The position numbers and the translations under genes were made by a program. Positions 1-5,359 of a stretch of DNA of 5,359 nt are shown piece by piece; the first letter of the stretch is position 1; every line of letters begins with the position of its first letter. The DNA comes from Geobacter sp. UBA1603. GTDB taxonomy: Bacteria > Desulfobacterota > Desulfuromonadia > Geobacterales > Pseudopelobacteraceae. The notes beneath the pieces are model-generated. The model ran no database searches. It saw only the letters and a program-made list of their open reading frames with translations, and was not told the origin of the DNA. The stretch is from contig DCNF01000072.1 of the NCBI GenBank assembly GCA_002322035.1, positions 1 to 5,359 of the forward strand. Direction: 5' to 3'.

Positions 1-687
1 CTGCTGGATGAAGGCGTCAAGGGCCTCGACCCGTGCCGTGCGGGCCAGTTCACGCAACTCGGCGATGGAATCCTCGGCATCCTGGCGGGAAATACCCGCG
101 GCGACCGAGATCAGGATGGCGCGCTCCAGGGCGTCAGTGCCCCGGGCACCGCTTCTGGCGGCCCTGGAAAGGTCAACCTCCAGCTCCTGAAAAAAATGGG
201 CACAGTCAAGGTCAACCCGCTCCAGAGCCTGAGGCTCGCAGACTTGAGTAGGCTGGCCGGAGGTGTCGGGCGAGACCCAGGCAAGCTGGGCGCGAATCCT
301 GGAGGAGGCCGGGGCGAACAGTAATGCCGCCATCAGATCAAGTCGCAAGAGCGACAGGTCGGTCAGATCGTCTTCGCTGAGCAGTTCGTTCTTCAGGTGG
401 GTATGAATCAGGCGCAGGCCGCGCAACGGAGATTTTCCCAGTGGATACTCGCGCAGCTCGGGGATCAGGAGCCCCTTCTCGTCGCCGACGATGACATGCT
501 CGATCACGCCGAGGCGGTTGACCATGATGCCGATCTGGCGGCGTATGTCGCTGGAAATTTCGACCAGGCGGAGCGCCAGGTCATGGGAGCAGAACTCCTC
601 CGGCGGCACGCGCCGCCGGTAGAGCCGTTCGAGGGAATGGAGCTGACTCTGCTTCAGGCCAGCAAGATTGCCGTGGACCTCTTTAAT
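1..687 (-). CDS. hflX: GTPase HflX, long form, N-terminal 229 residues (runs off the left edge)
   Basis: HflX is a ribosome-associated GTPase that splits stalled or heat-damaged 70S ribosomes. The frame is open from 687 to the window edge with no stop. Recognisable blocks, counted from the ATT start: GNLAGLK (6-12), LERLYRRRVPPEE (19-31), a GLRLIHTHL block (90-98), DLTDLSLLRLDL (107-118), and from about residue 188 a stretch, ERAILIS to ARTARVEALD, that aligns with the start of the shorter E. coli HflX. Residues 1 to about 185 are therefore the N-terminal extension of long-form HflX proteins. The G domain with its P-loop lies outside the window. The start is unusual: an in-frame stop at 714-712 bounds the frame, and the only plausible initiator before the conserved GNLAGLK is ATT at 687-685, preceded by GGAG. 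The gene follows fabI after 13 nt and is probably co-transcribed with it. Family assignment is strong; the ATT start is inference. Confidence 0.9.
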   Translation of the reverse strand, partial: MKEVHGNLAGLKQSQLHSLERLYRRRVPPEEFCSHDLALRLVEISSDIRRQIGIMVNRLGVIEHVIVGDEKGLLIPELREYPLGKSPLRGLRLIHTHLKNELLSEDDLTDLSLLRLDLMAALLFAPASSRIRAQLAWVSPDTSGQPTQVCEPQALERVDLDCAHFFQELEVDLSRAARSGARGTDALERAILISVAAGISRQDAEDSIAELRELARTARVEALDAFIQQ

Positions 688-693
688 GGCGGG

Positions 694-697
694 CTCC
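694..697 (-). promoter_or_regulatory. Ribosome binding site that supports the ATT start of hflX
   Basis: On the minus strand GGAG lies six bases (CCCGCC) upstream of the ATT triplet at 687-685, which is ideal spacing. It sits in the 13-nt gap after the fabI stop codon. No ATG, GTG or TTG lies in the hflX frame between the upstream stop (714-712) and the conserved RRRVP block, so this site is the main evidence for where hflX translation begins. Confidence 0.6.
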
Positions 698-700
698 GGC

Positions 701-1468
701 TTAAATTCCTGTTACGTTATACCCGGCGTCAACGTAATGCACTTCGCCGGTGACGCCGCTGGCCAGGTCGCTGCAGAGATAGAGGGCCGCCTTGGCAACC
801 TCCTCCTGGGTGACGTTGCGATGGAGCGGTGCGCGCTCTTCCACGGTGCTGAGGATCTGGTTGAAGCCCCCTACACCGGCGGCGGCCAGGGTTTTGATCG
901 GCCCGGCCGAAATGGCGTTGACCCGGATGCCGTCACTCCCCACGCCGGCTGCCAGGTAGCGTACCGAAGCCTCCAGGGCGGCCTTGGCAATACCCATGAC
1001 GTTGTAGTTGGGAAAAACTTTGACCGCGCCGTAGTAGGAAAGGCTCAAGGCTGTCGACGGACGGCCGTTCATCAGCGGGTGAGCCGCCTTGAGCAGGCCG
1101 ATGAAGGAATAGGCGCTGATATCAAGCGCCGTGGCAAACCCCTGGCGTGTTGTGGAGAGAATGGTCCCCTTCAGTTCCTCCTTGTCGGCAAAGGCGACCG
1201 AATGAACCAGGATATCGATGGCGCCCCAGCGTGTTTCCAGGTCGGCCATCAGGGAGTCGATCTCTTCATCGCTGGTGACGTTGCAGGGCAGCACGCCGGC
1301 TCCGATCGAATCGGCCAGCGGCCGGACCCGCTTTTCGATCGCCTCTCCGGCATAGGTCAGCACCAGATCGGCGCCCTGCTCGTGGAACAGCCGGGCTATG
1401 GCCCAGGCAATACTTTTATCATTGGCGACACCAAGGATCAGTGCCTTTTTACCCTGCAGCAGTGACAT
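701..1468 (-). CDS. fabI: Enoyl-[acyl-carrier-protein] reductase (NADH), FabI
   Basis: FabI reduces trans-2-enoyl-ACP to acyl-ACP in the last step of each cycle of cytosolic type II fatty acid synthesis. The 255-residue product is close to the 262 of E. coli FabI. It is an atypical short-chain dehydrogenase: the nucleotide-binding segment is GVANDKSIAW (13-22) instead of the classical TGxxxGxG. The active-site tyrosines are Tyr145 (in LSYYG) and Tyr155 (in PNYNVMG), with Lys162 completing the Y-x6-K motif. ISAGPIKTLAAAG (186-198) is the usual substrate-loop region, and VTGEVHYVDAGYNVTGI closes the protein. The position of E. coli Gly93, where mutations give triclosan resistance, is Ala92 here, a substitution also seen in other FabI proteins. 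The ATG at 1468 is chosen because GGAGGAG (1482-1476) sits 7 nt upstream and MSLLQGKKALILG is the normal FabI start; a longer in-frame opening at 1561 would add an unrelated basic tail. The gene overlaps the upstream small gene by 20 nt, which suggests translational coupling. Confidence 0.97.
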   Translation of the reverse strand: MSLLQGKKALILGVANDKSIAWAIARLFHEQGADLVLTYAGEAIEKRVRPLADSIGAGVLPCNVTSDEEIDSLMADLETRWGAIDILVHSVAFADKEELKGTILSTTRQGFATALDISAYSFIGLLKAAHPLMNGRPSTALSLSYYGAVKVFPNYNVMGIAKAALEASVRYLAAGVGSDGIRVNAISAGPIKTLAAAGVGGFNQILSTVEERAPLHRNVTQEEVAKAALYLCSDLASGVTGEVHYVDAGYNVTGI

Positions 1469-1718
1469 CACCTGTCTCCTCCGTTGTTTCTTGTACATCC
1501 GGCGCGTTATTGGCTGCCGGCACAGGGCGTGGTGCTCCATTGCTCCGCGCCTGCTCCTCAAGCGCTTTCAGGCGCGCTTCGATATTCTCCAGGACCTCAA
1601 GAGTCCGATCCTGTTTCCCTTTGATGGCAAAGACCACAAACGGCATGATCAGCCACACCACGGCCAGAAAAAGGCTGATAATGCTCATCATGACCATAAA
1701 GCCGCCGAAAATTTCCAT
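1449..1718 (-). CDS. Small single-pass membrane protein with a coiled-coil segment, function unknown
   Basis: This 89-residue protein is not one I can name. It has three zones. Residues 1-32 are a strongly hydrophobic membrane segment (IISLFLAVVWLIMPFVVFAI at its core). It is followed by KGKQDR and a heptad-like amphipathic helix (LEVLENIEARLKALEEQ, about 40-56). Residues 58-89 are a Pro/Ala/Asn-rich acidic tail, probably disordered. Lys33 and Lys35 right after the hydrophobic stretch suggest that the helix and tail face the cytoplasm. AGGAG (1728-1724) five bases before the ATG supports the start; Met8, Met10 and Met11 are weaker alternatives. The stop lies 20 nt inside fabI in another frame, so the last codons encode the fabI ribosome binding site and fabI translation is probably coupled to this gene. 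A small anchor or scaffold protein fits the layout, but no function can be assigned. It is likely real because of its ribosome binding site, upstream promoter and non-random composition. Confidence 0.8.
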   Translation of the reverse strand: MEIFGGFMVMMSIISLFLAVVWLIMPFVVFAIKGKQDRTLEVLENIEARLKALEEQARSNGAPRPVPAANNAPDVQETTEETGDVTAAG

Positions 1719-1726
1719 GCTGTCTC

Positions 1727-1746
1727 CTGTCGGACGCTGTCGGACG
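1727..1746. repeat. Perfect tandem direct repeat, 2 x 10 bp, over the predicted transcription start
   Basis: CTGTCGGACG occurs twice head to tail (1727-1736 and 1737-1746). On the minus strand it begins directly after the predicted -10 box and ends two bases into the Shine-Dalgarno of the small membrane protein gene. The period of 10 bp, about one helical turn, would put both copies on the same DNA face. That suits a repressor operator. A simple slippage duplication is the alternative. Confidence 0.7.
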
Positions 1747-1775
1747 TCTATAGCATAACGGAATCGGAAAGTTAA
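1747..1775 (-). promoter_or_regulatory. Candidate sigma-70-type promoter of the small protein-fabI-hflX operon
   Basis: On the minus strand a -35 box TTAACT (1775-1770; 4 of 6 to TTGACA) and a -10 box TATAGA (1752-1747; 4 of 6 to TATAAT) are separated by exactly 17 bp. Transcription would start near 1740, giving a leader of about 22 nt before the ATG at 1718. The location in the only divergent intergenic region is right, but the match is moderate. A TATGCT at 1757-1752 is an overlapping alternative -10 without a good -35. Confidence 0.45.
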
Positions 1776-1901
1776 GACGAAAAGTAGCGAAAACCTTGTG
1801 GCCGGTGCTTGAGGGCTGCTAAACCGAAAAGTTGCTGCTGTCTACAAAAAGCGGTGAAACGGGACGTCAACCTGTGGTATTGTATGCTGATTTTCCGGTA
1901 T

Positions 1902-1905
1902 GGAG
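1902..1905 (+). promoter_or_regulatory. Ribosome binding site that fixes the trmB start
   Basis: GGAG stands 7 nt (CAATTGT) before the ATG at 1913. The frame is open further upstream to an ATG at 1832, but that one has no Shine-Dalgarno and would add 27 residues unlike any TrmB N-terminus. This site therefore selects 1913. Confidence 0.65.
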
Positions 1906-1912
1906 CAATTGT

Positions 1913-2554
1913 ATGAAGCTGATCCCGATCGAATCACCCTCGTTTGTGCCGCCGCAGCTGCTCGAGCAGATGCCTGACTGGGGCACGCTGTTTGGTGCGG
2001 TCCGGCCGCTGGTATTTGAAATCGGCTGCGGCATCGGTGATTTTGTGGTTGAAATGGCCGGCATGCATCCGGAATGGAACTTCATCGCCCTTGATTTCTA
2101 TAACAAAGGCTGCCTGAAAACATCCAGAAAAGTCGATCAGGCCGGGCTGACAAATGTCCGTGTTGTTCGGGATGAAGCCAGGTCGTTCCTCGAACGCTGC
2201 ATCCCCCCGAATTCGCTGCGTCGGGTGATTATCAACTGCCCTGATCCCTGGCCGAAAATGCGCCACCGCAAACGGCGGCTGGTGGATGCCCCGTTTGTCA
2301 GCCGGCTTGCATCGTACCTGGCTCCCGGGGGAGATCTGCATTTCGCGACCGATTTCATGGACTACGGTCTGGATGTCGCCCGTTTCATGCCGTCCCTGAC
2401 GGCGTATGAGAATATGCTGGCTCCTGACCCTTACCGGCATTACCTGGAAGGGTATCCGCTTTCCAAATATATGCGCAAATTCATGGCCGAGGGCAAACAG
2501 ATCTATTTCATCCAGTACCGTACTGCAGCAGGCCAAGGGGGATCTCATGCATGA
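1913..2554 (+). CDS. trmB: tRNA (guanine-N7-)-methyltransferase TrmB
   Basis: TrmB uses S-adenosylmethionine to form 7-methylguanosine at position 46 in the variable loop of tRNA. The 213-residue product has the family's normal length and a Rossmann-type methyltransferase core. The SAM-binding motif I is [10 protein letters not shown] (35-44), and NFIALDF (56-62) is the acidic end of the second strand. The hallmark [16 protein letters not shown] (108-123) has Cys109 where Phe is usual and includes the catalytic-loop Asp111. [10 protein letters not shown] (142-151) matches the conserved ATDWxxY region. The C-terminal segment PLSKYMRKF (182-190) aligns with the family's TKxE motif, with Ser184 for Thr and Met187 for the conserved Glu, which is unusual. 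The last 8 nt overlap the next gene, so trmB seems to be the first gene of the symporter transcript. Family identity is firm; whether activity is affected by the C-terminal change is open. Confidence 0.95.
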   Translation: MKLIPIESPSFVPPQLLEQMPDWGTLFGAVRPLVFEIGCGIGDFVVEMAGMHPEWNFIALDFYNKGCLKTSRKVDQAGLTNVRVVRDEARSFLERCIPPNSLRRVIINCPDPWPKMRHRKRRLVDAPFVSRLASYLAPGGDLHFATDFMDYGLDVARFMPSLTAYENMLAPDPYRHYLEGYPLSKYMRKFMAEGKQIYFIQYRTAAGQGGSHA

Positions 2555-2885
2555 GCCGAACAAACGTGTCAGCTTTTTCCGGCCGCGTGGCTCAACCATG
2601 CGCGGCGAGACACGGGTCATCAAGCTGGTCATGGCCGGATGGCTGGCCGCCATCGCGGGATCACAGTTTTTCGTCTGGTTTCTGGAGACCAATCACTCGG
2701 CATTGCTCTTGAATGATTACACCTTTTTTAACCTTCCGGTGCATTTCTGGCTGACCGGGCAATTCCTGCCGCTCTGGTTCATCCTGCTTTGCATCCTCTT
2801 CAATATCTGGATGGACCGTCATGCGGCCAGAAGTCTCGACGGATCGCTCCGCTTCAGGATCCGCAGCGGCGAAAGGGGGGATTGA
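2547..2885 (+). CDS. DUF4212-type small subunit of a sodium:solute symporter
   Basis: This is a 112-residue protein with two predicted membrane helices, about 26-46 ([20 protein letters not shown]) and 67-88 ([22 protein letters not shown]). Between them [13 protein letters not shown] resembles the G-x-P-L-G-F-W-x-x-Q signature of the small symporter subunit family, and [10 protein letters not shown] follows the second helix as in family members (MNRLD-type). The partner, a large SSF-type subunit, begins one base after the stop, as is typical for this pair. DUF485 (the YjcH partner of ActP) is a less likely alternative because its signature differs. The N-terminal tail of about 25 basic residues and the C-terminal tail make it longer than the usual 80-90 residues. 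The ATG at 2547 follows AAGGGGG (2535-2541) at 5 nt and overlaps the end of trmB by 8 nt; a longer opening from 2406 would lie inside trmB and is rejected. Confidence 0.85.
   Translation: MHEPNKRVSFFRPRGSTMRGETRVIKLVMAGWLAAIAGSQFFVWFLETNHSALLLNDYTFFNLPVHFWLTGQFLPLWFILLCILFNIWMDRHAARSLDGSLRFRIRSGERGD
2875..2880 (+). repeat. Six-G run at the small/large subunit junction
   Basis: The run forms part of the ribosome binding site of the large symporter subunit and also the penultimate codons of the small subunit. Loss of one G would put the small subunit in the frame of the large one, which is open through this point, and join the two proteins. Confidence 0.5.
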
Positions 2886-2886
2886 T

Positions 2887-4419
2887 ATGTACAATCCACC
2901 TGTTCAGCTGGTTCCCCTGGCGATTGTGGCCGGTATGTTCGCCCTTCTGATAATCTCGGGACTGCGTACCGGCAGTCGGCAAACCTCGGAATACGGCTTC
3001 AGCGGCGGTTACACCGGCCGGGTCGGCATCGGGGCGGCGATCGCAAGCAACTGGATGAGCGCGGCAAGTTTTCTGGGACTGGCCGGCATGTTCTACCTCA
3101 AAGGGTATTACGCCATGGCCTTTGTGGTCGGCTGGACCGGCGGATATGTGCTGCTGCTGGTGCTGATGGCCAGCCAGATCAGACGGTTCGGTAAATACAG
3201 TGCCCCCGACTTCGTCGGTTTCCGCTACGAATCGGAAGTGGCGCGCACCCTGGCAGCCCTGATCTCGATCACGATCACCATCATCTACGGGGTGGCCCAG
3301 TTCAAGGGGATCGCCCTGCTGCTGGCCTGGATATTCGGGATCGGCTATACCCCGGCGGTCGTGATCGGCGCCTCGCTGGTGGTCTCGTTTGTGGTTGTCT
3401 CCGGAGCGCTCGGCGTCGCCCGCAATCAGAAAATGCAGTACTTCGTCCTTATCATCGCTTTTATCCTGCCGCTGATGCTCCTGGCCCGCAAGCTCGGTTA
3501 TTTCTGGCTGCTGCCCCAATTCGGCTATGGCGCTGCGATCACGGACCTGCAGACCCAGTTCGGCTTTGCCTGGTCCGAACCGTTTTCCACGGTTTCGCTT
3601 TACCAGTGGCTGGCGCTCTGTTTTACTCTGATGTTCGGCACCGCGGGACTTCCCCATGTGCTGGCCCGCTTCTACATGGTCCCCGGGATTCGCGACGCAC
3701 GCTGGGGGGTGGTCTGGGGCTTGTTCTTTATCGCCCTGATTTACTGGTCGGCACCGGCCTACGGGGTGCTGGCGCGCCTGTTTGAGGCGCGGGCGGGCTT
3801 TCCCTTCAATTCCGCCGATCCCCTGGCAGCCGACATGGTCGTGCTGACAGCGGCGCGGATGGCCCAGCTGCCGGCCTGGGTCATCGGGCTTCTGGCAGCC
3901 GGGGGTATAAGTGCCGCCTTCTCAACGGTTTCGGGGATGCTGATTACCGGATCGGCCTCCTTTTCCCACGATATCTATCCCCGTCTGATCCGCCCCGGAG
4001 CAACGGAAAGCGACAAGGTCTACGTTGCCAAAGGTTTTTTCCTGATTCTCGCCGCCGCAGTCATGGCCCTTGCGCTCAAGCCGTGGGGTATGATCGCCGA
4101 GATAGCGGCTCTGGCCTTTGCCCTGGCGGGCAATACGATTTTCCCGGCCTTCCTGCTCGGTATCTGGTGGGGCCGTGCCAATGCAGCGGGGGTGATTGCC
4201 GGTATGCTGACCGGTATTCTGGTCACCTTCGCTCCGCTGGTGCTCGGCGATGCCGTCCCGCTGATCGGAACGCTCCTGCCGCCTACCGCCTCGGCGTTTA
4301 TCGGCGCCCCGCTGGTGCTTGCCGTGATGGTTGCGGTTTCCCTCGCTGCTCCGCCGCCGTCTAACGGCATTGCCCGTTTCCTTGCCCGTGATGTCCACGA
4401 CTGCCCCGAGGAACCTTGA
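2887..4419 (+). CDS. Sodium:solute symporter large subunit (SSF family, ActP/VC_2705-like)
   Basis: This 510-residue integral inner-membrane protein has about 13 hydrophobic segments and belongs to the solute:sodium symporter family. It is closest in pattern to acetate permease ActP and to large subunits paired with DUF4212. Shared blocks include SNWMSAASFLGLAG (54-67) in the broken core helix, RRFGKYSAPDFVGFRY (near 100-115), MFGTAGLPHVLARFY (249-263) and ISAAFSTVSGMLITGSASFSHDIY (about 341-364). Ser346-Thr347 match the Ser-Thr pair that binds Na+ in PutP and related carriers. The residue aligning with the Asp of ActP (GDYMSAASF) is Asn55 here. The substrate is probably a short carboxylic acid such as acetate, by analogy only; no substrate residues can be read. 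The start at 2887 follows AAAGGGGGG (2872-2880) at 6 nt; an opening at 2821 would sit inside the small-subunit gene. The gene lies 1 nt after the small subunit and 2 nt before the DUF294-type gene. Confidence 0.93.
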   Translation: MYNPPVQLVPLAIVAGMFALLIISGLRTGSRQTSEYGFSGGYTGRVGIGAAIASNWMSAASFLGLAGMFYLKGYYAMAFVVGWTGGYVLLLVLMASQIRRFGKYSAPDFVGFRYESEVARTLAALISITITIIYGVAQFKGIALLLAWIFGIGYTPAVVIGASLVVSFVVVSGALGVARNQKMQYFVLIIAFILPLMLLARKLGYFWLLPQFGYGAAITDLQTQFGFAWSEPFSTVSLYQWLALCFTLMFGTAGLPHVLARFYMVPGIRDARWGVVWGLFFIALIYWSAPAYGVLARLFEARAGFPFNSADPLAADMVVLTAARMAQLPAWVIGLLAAGGISAAFSTVSGMLITGSASFSHDIYPRLIRPGATESDKVYVAKGFFLILAAAVMALALKPWGMIAEIAALAFALAGNTIFPAFLLGIWWGRANAAGVIAGMLTGILVTFAPLVLGDAVPLIGTLLPPTASAFIGAPLVLAVMVAVSLAAPPPSNGIARFLARDVHDCPEEP

Positions 4420-4421
4420 GC

Positions 4422-5359
4422 ATGCTGCTGGCCAAAGGGGATGACATCACCGCCTGGCGGGCGGCAGTGGACTTCACGGTGCGCTACCGCGAAGCACTCC
4501 TTTCGCAGACCTCGCGCTGCCGTTCTGACCAGACGATGCACCTGCTTGAGCGGAGCGGCGGCAGAATCCGCGAGCTGGCGGCAGAGCATTCCCGCTGTGT
4601 TACCGGTCTCGACCAGATCTGCACGGAAATCAGGCAGGGCGATTGCGTGCATGCCACGCGCCAGCAGGCCGGAAGCGGATTTGAACTGCTTTACCGCCAC
4701 ATGGCAGTGTTCCGGTCGGCCCCCGCATTTTTCCGGATGGCAGAATCCCTGCTGCAGGCGATCTGCGCTGTGGCCGGCCGATTGGCATCCGCCCAGCTCG
4801 GGGCACAGGCCCGCCTTCTGCCGGATATGGCCCTTATTACCCTTGGGCCGGGAGGCCGCAGGGAATTCTCGCCGTACTGCCCGCTCCAGCTGGTGCTGCT
4901 CCATGACGGCTCTGCTGACGGGCATGAAGCGCTTGATCACTACAGCCGCCTCGTGCATGAGGGGCTTGAAGCCTGTTCGCTGCAGGTGGATCAGGCCATA
5001 ACCCCCCGTTTTCCCCACTGGCGAGGCAGCATTCAGGACTGGGATGAACGCTTTGCCAGCGGCCTTGAGTTCTCGGCTCCGGCGACTCTGATCGAGCTGG
5101 TCAGATTTTCCGATCAGCTGCTGCTGGCCGGGGCCGGTCAGATTGCCGACCGCTTCCGGGAGCGGTCTCTCGATCTGCTGCACGGCAGCCACTCTGCCCA
5201 TTCCAACCTGATGACCCGCCTGCGCGGCCTTTCCAACGGGCTCAGCCTGATGGGACGGCTGAAAACCGACCGCCTCGGCGGCAGCAGAAACATGTTTGCC
5301 CTGCGTGATCACGGCCTGATTCCCCTTTCAGCGACGGTCAGCGCCTTGACGCTGACCTC
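4422..5359 (+). CDS. DUF294-type nucleotidyltransferase-like protein with degenerate active site (runs off the right edge)
   Basis: The frame is open for 312 codons from an ATG 2 nt after the symporter stop, with GAGGA (4408-4412) about 9 nt upstream. Residues 1 to about 135 are helical and carry no recognisable cyclic-nucleotide or CBS domain, although such domains often precede this fold. Residues 138-160 correspond to the nucleotidyltransferase motif. The family pattern GSxGRxEQxxxxDQDN appears as GPGGRRE (142-148) followed by FSPYCPLQL, so the two metal-binding Asp positions are Pro154 and Gln156. The C-terminal part, with TLIELVRFSDQLLLAG (about 222-237) and, later, KTDRLGGSRNMFALRDHGLIPL (spanning about residues 280-301), matches the substrate-binding DUF294 C-terminal domain, including the Gly-Gly then Leu-x-x-His-Gly-Leu-Pro block. 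DUF294-type proteins are frequent neighbours of DUF4212/SSF symporters, so a regulatory role for the transporter is plausible. A transferase activity as in GlnD-like proteins seems unlikely given the lost aspartates. Confidence 0.8.
   Translation, partial: MLLAKGDDITAWRAAVDFTVRYREALLSQTSRCRSDQTMHLLERSGGRIRELAAEHSRCVTGLDQICTEIRQGDCVHATRQQAGSGFELLYRHMAVFRSAPAFFRMAESLLQAICAVAGRLASAQLGAQARLLPDMALITLGPGGRREFSPYCPLQLVLLHDGSADGHEALDHYSRLVHEGLEACSLQVDQAITPRFPHWRGSIQDWDERFASGLEFSAPATLIELVRFSDQLLLAGAGQIADRFRERSLDLLHGSHSAHSNLMTRLRGLSNGLSLMGRLKTDRLGGSRNMFALRDHGLIPLSATVSALTLT

Noticed and set aside
397..753. Plus-strand open frame of 118 codons at the left end
   Set aside because: It lies antisense to hflX and the end of fabI. 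The minus-strand frame gives a clear HflX N-terminus.
668..1465. Long plus-strand open frame (265 codons) antisense to fabI
   Set aside because: It is a mirror of the high-GC fabI gene. The translation has no family resemblance, and the fabI frame carries all expected motifs.
1790..1900. Promoter for trmB on the plus strand
   Set aside because: TATGCT at 1883-1888 and TATTGT at 1878-1883 resemble -10 boxes, but no -35 box stands at 16-18 bp. A promoter must be near here, but I cannot place it.
2322..2333. Near-palindrome CTCCCGGGGGAG
   Set aside because: It lies within trmB at the conserved Pro-Gly-Gly codons, so coding constraint and GC content explain it, and no T-run follows for a terminator.
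1934..2692. 252-codon minus-strand open frame opposite trmB
   Set aside because: It is antisense to a gene with intact TrmB motifs, and it has no credible family or ribosome binding site.
2854..3657. 267-codon minus-strand open frame within the symporter gene
   Set aside because: It has a very polar Gln/Asp/Arg/His-rich translation typical of the antisense of a membrane protein.
4441..5001. Plus-strand open frame of 186 codons overlapping the last gene
   Set aside because: It is out of frame with the DUF294-type protein; its Arg/Ser/Cys-rich translation is typical of a shifted frame in GC-rich coding DNA.
4020..5312. 430-codon minus-strand open frame at the right end
   Set aside because: It spans the symporter end and the DUF294-type gene in antisense. 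It is rich in Gln, Arg, His and Ala with no domain pattern, and the plus-strand frames show clear families.

Overview
The window looks like a chromosomal segment of a Gram-negative bacterium of moderately high GC. The best guess is a deltaproteobacterium of the Geobacter/Pelobacter/Desulfuromonas type. This rests on the long-form HflX, the FabI-type enoyl reductase, and the two-part sodium:solute symporter followed by a nucleotidyltransferase-like protein. Assignment to a genus is inference. There are no mobile elements, RNA genes or CRISPR arrays. Almost all of the sequence is coding, with one divergent intergenic region at 1719-1912.

Minus strand, leftward from 1775: a candidate promoter (1747-1775) and a perfect tandem 10-bp repeat (1727-1746) lie ahead of a compact operon. 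Its genes are a small membrane-anchored coiled-coil protein (1718-1449), fabI for enoyl-ACP reductase (1468-701, overlapping the small gene by 20 nt), and, after 13 nt, the first 229 codons of the GTPase gene hflX, which runs off the left edge. hflX has no ATG, GTG or TTG where the family's N-terminus should begin. A well-placed Shine-Dalgarno sequence instead points to an ATT start codon.

Plus strand, rightward from 1913: trmB (tRNA m7G46 methyltransferase) overlaps by 8 nt the gene for a two-helix DUF4212-type small symporter subunit. One base further on comes the large sodium:solute symporter subunit, related to the acetate permease ActP. Two bases after that begins a DUF294-type protein that runs off the right edge. 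All four genes are packed tightly enough to be one transcript. The two symporter subunits probably form one Na+-coupled transporter for a small organic acid. The last protein is presumably its regulator or partner, but its nucleotidyltransferase motif has lost both metal-binding aspartates, so it is probably not an active transferase.

The most interesting signals are the ATT start of hflX, the catalytically degenerate DUF294 protein beside the symporter, the Asp-to-Asn change at the expected Na+-site position of the symporter, the change in the TrmB C-terminal TxxE motif, and the tandem repeat over the predicted fabI-operon transcription start. I see no wholly new multi-gene system here. The symporter plus pseudo-nucleotidyltransferase module is the closest candidate.
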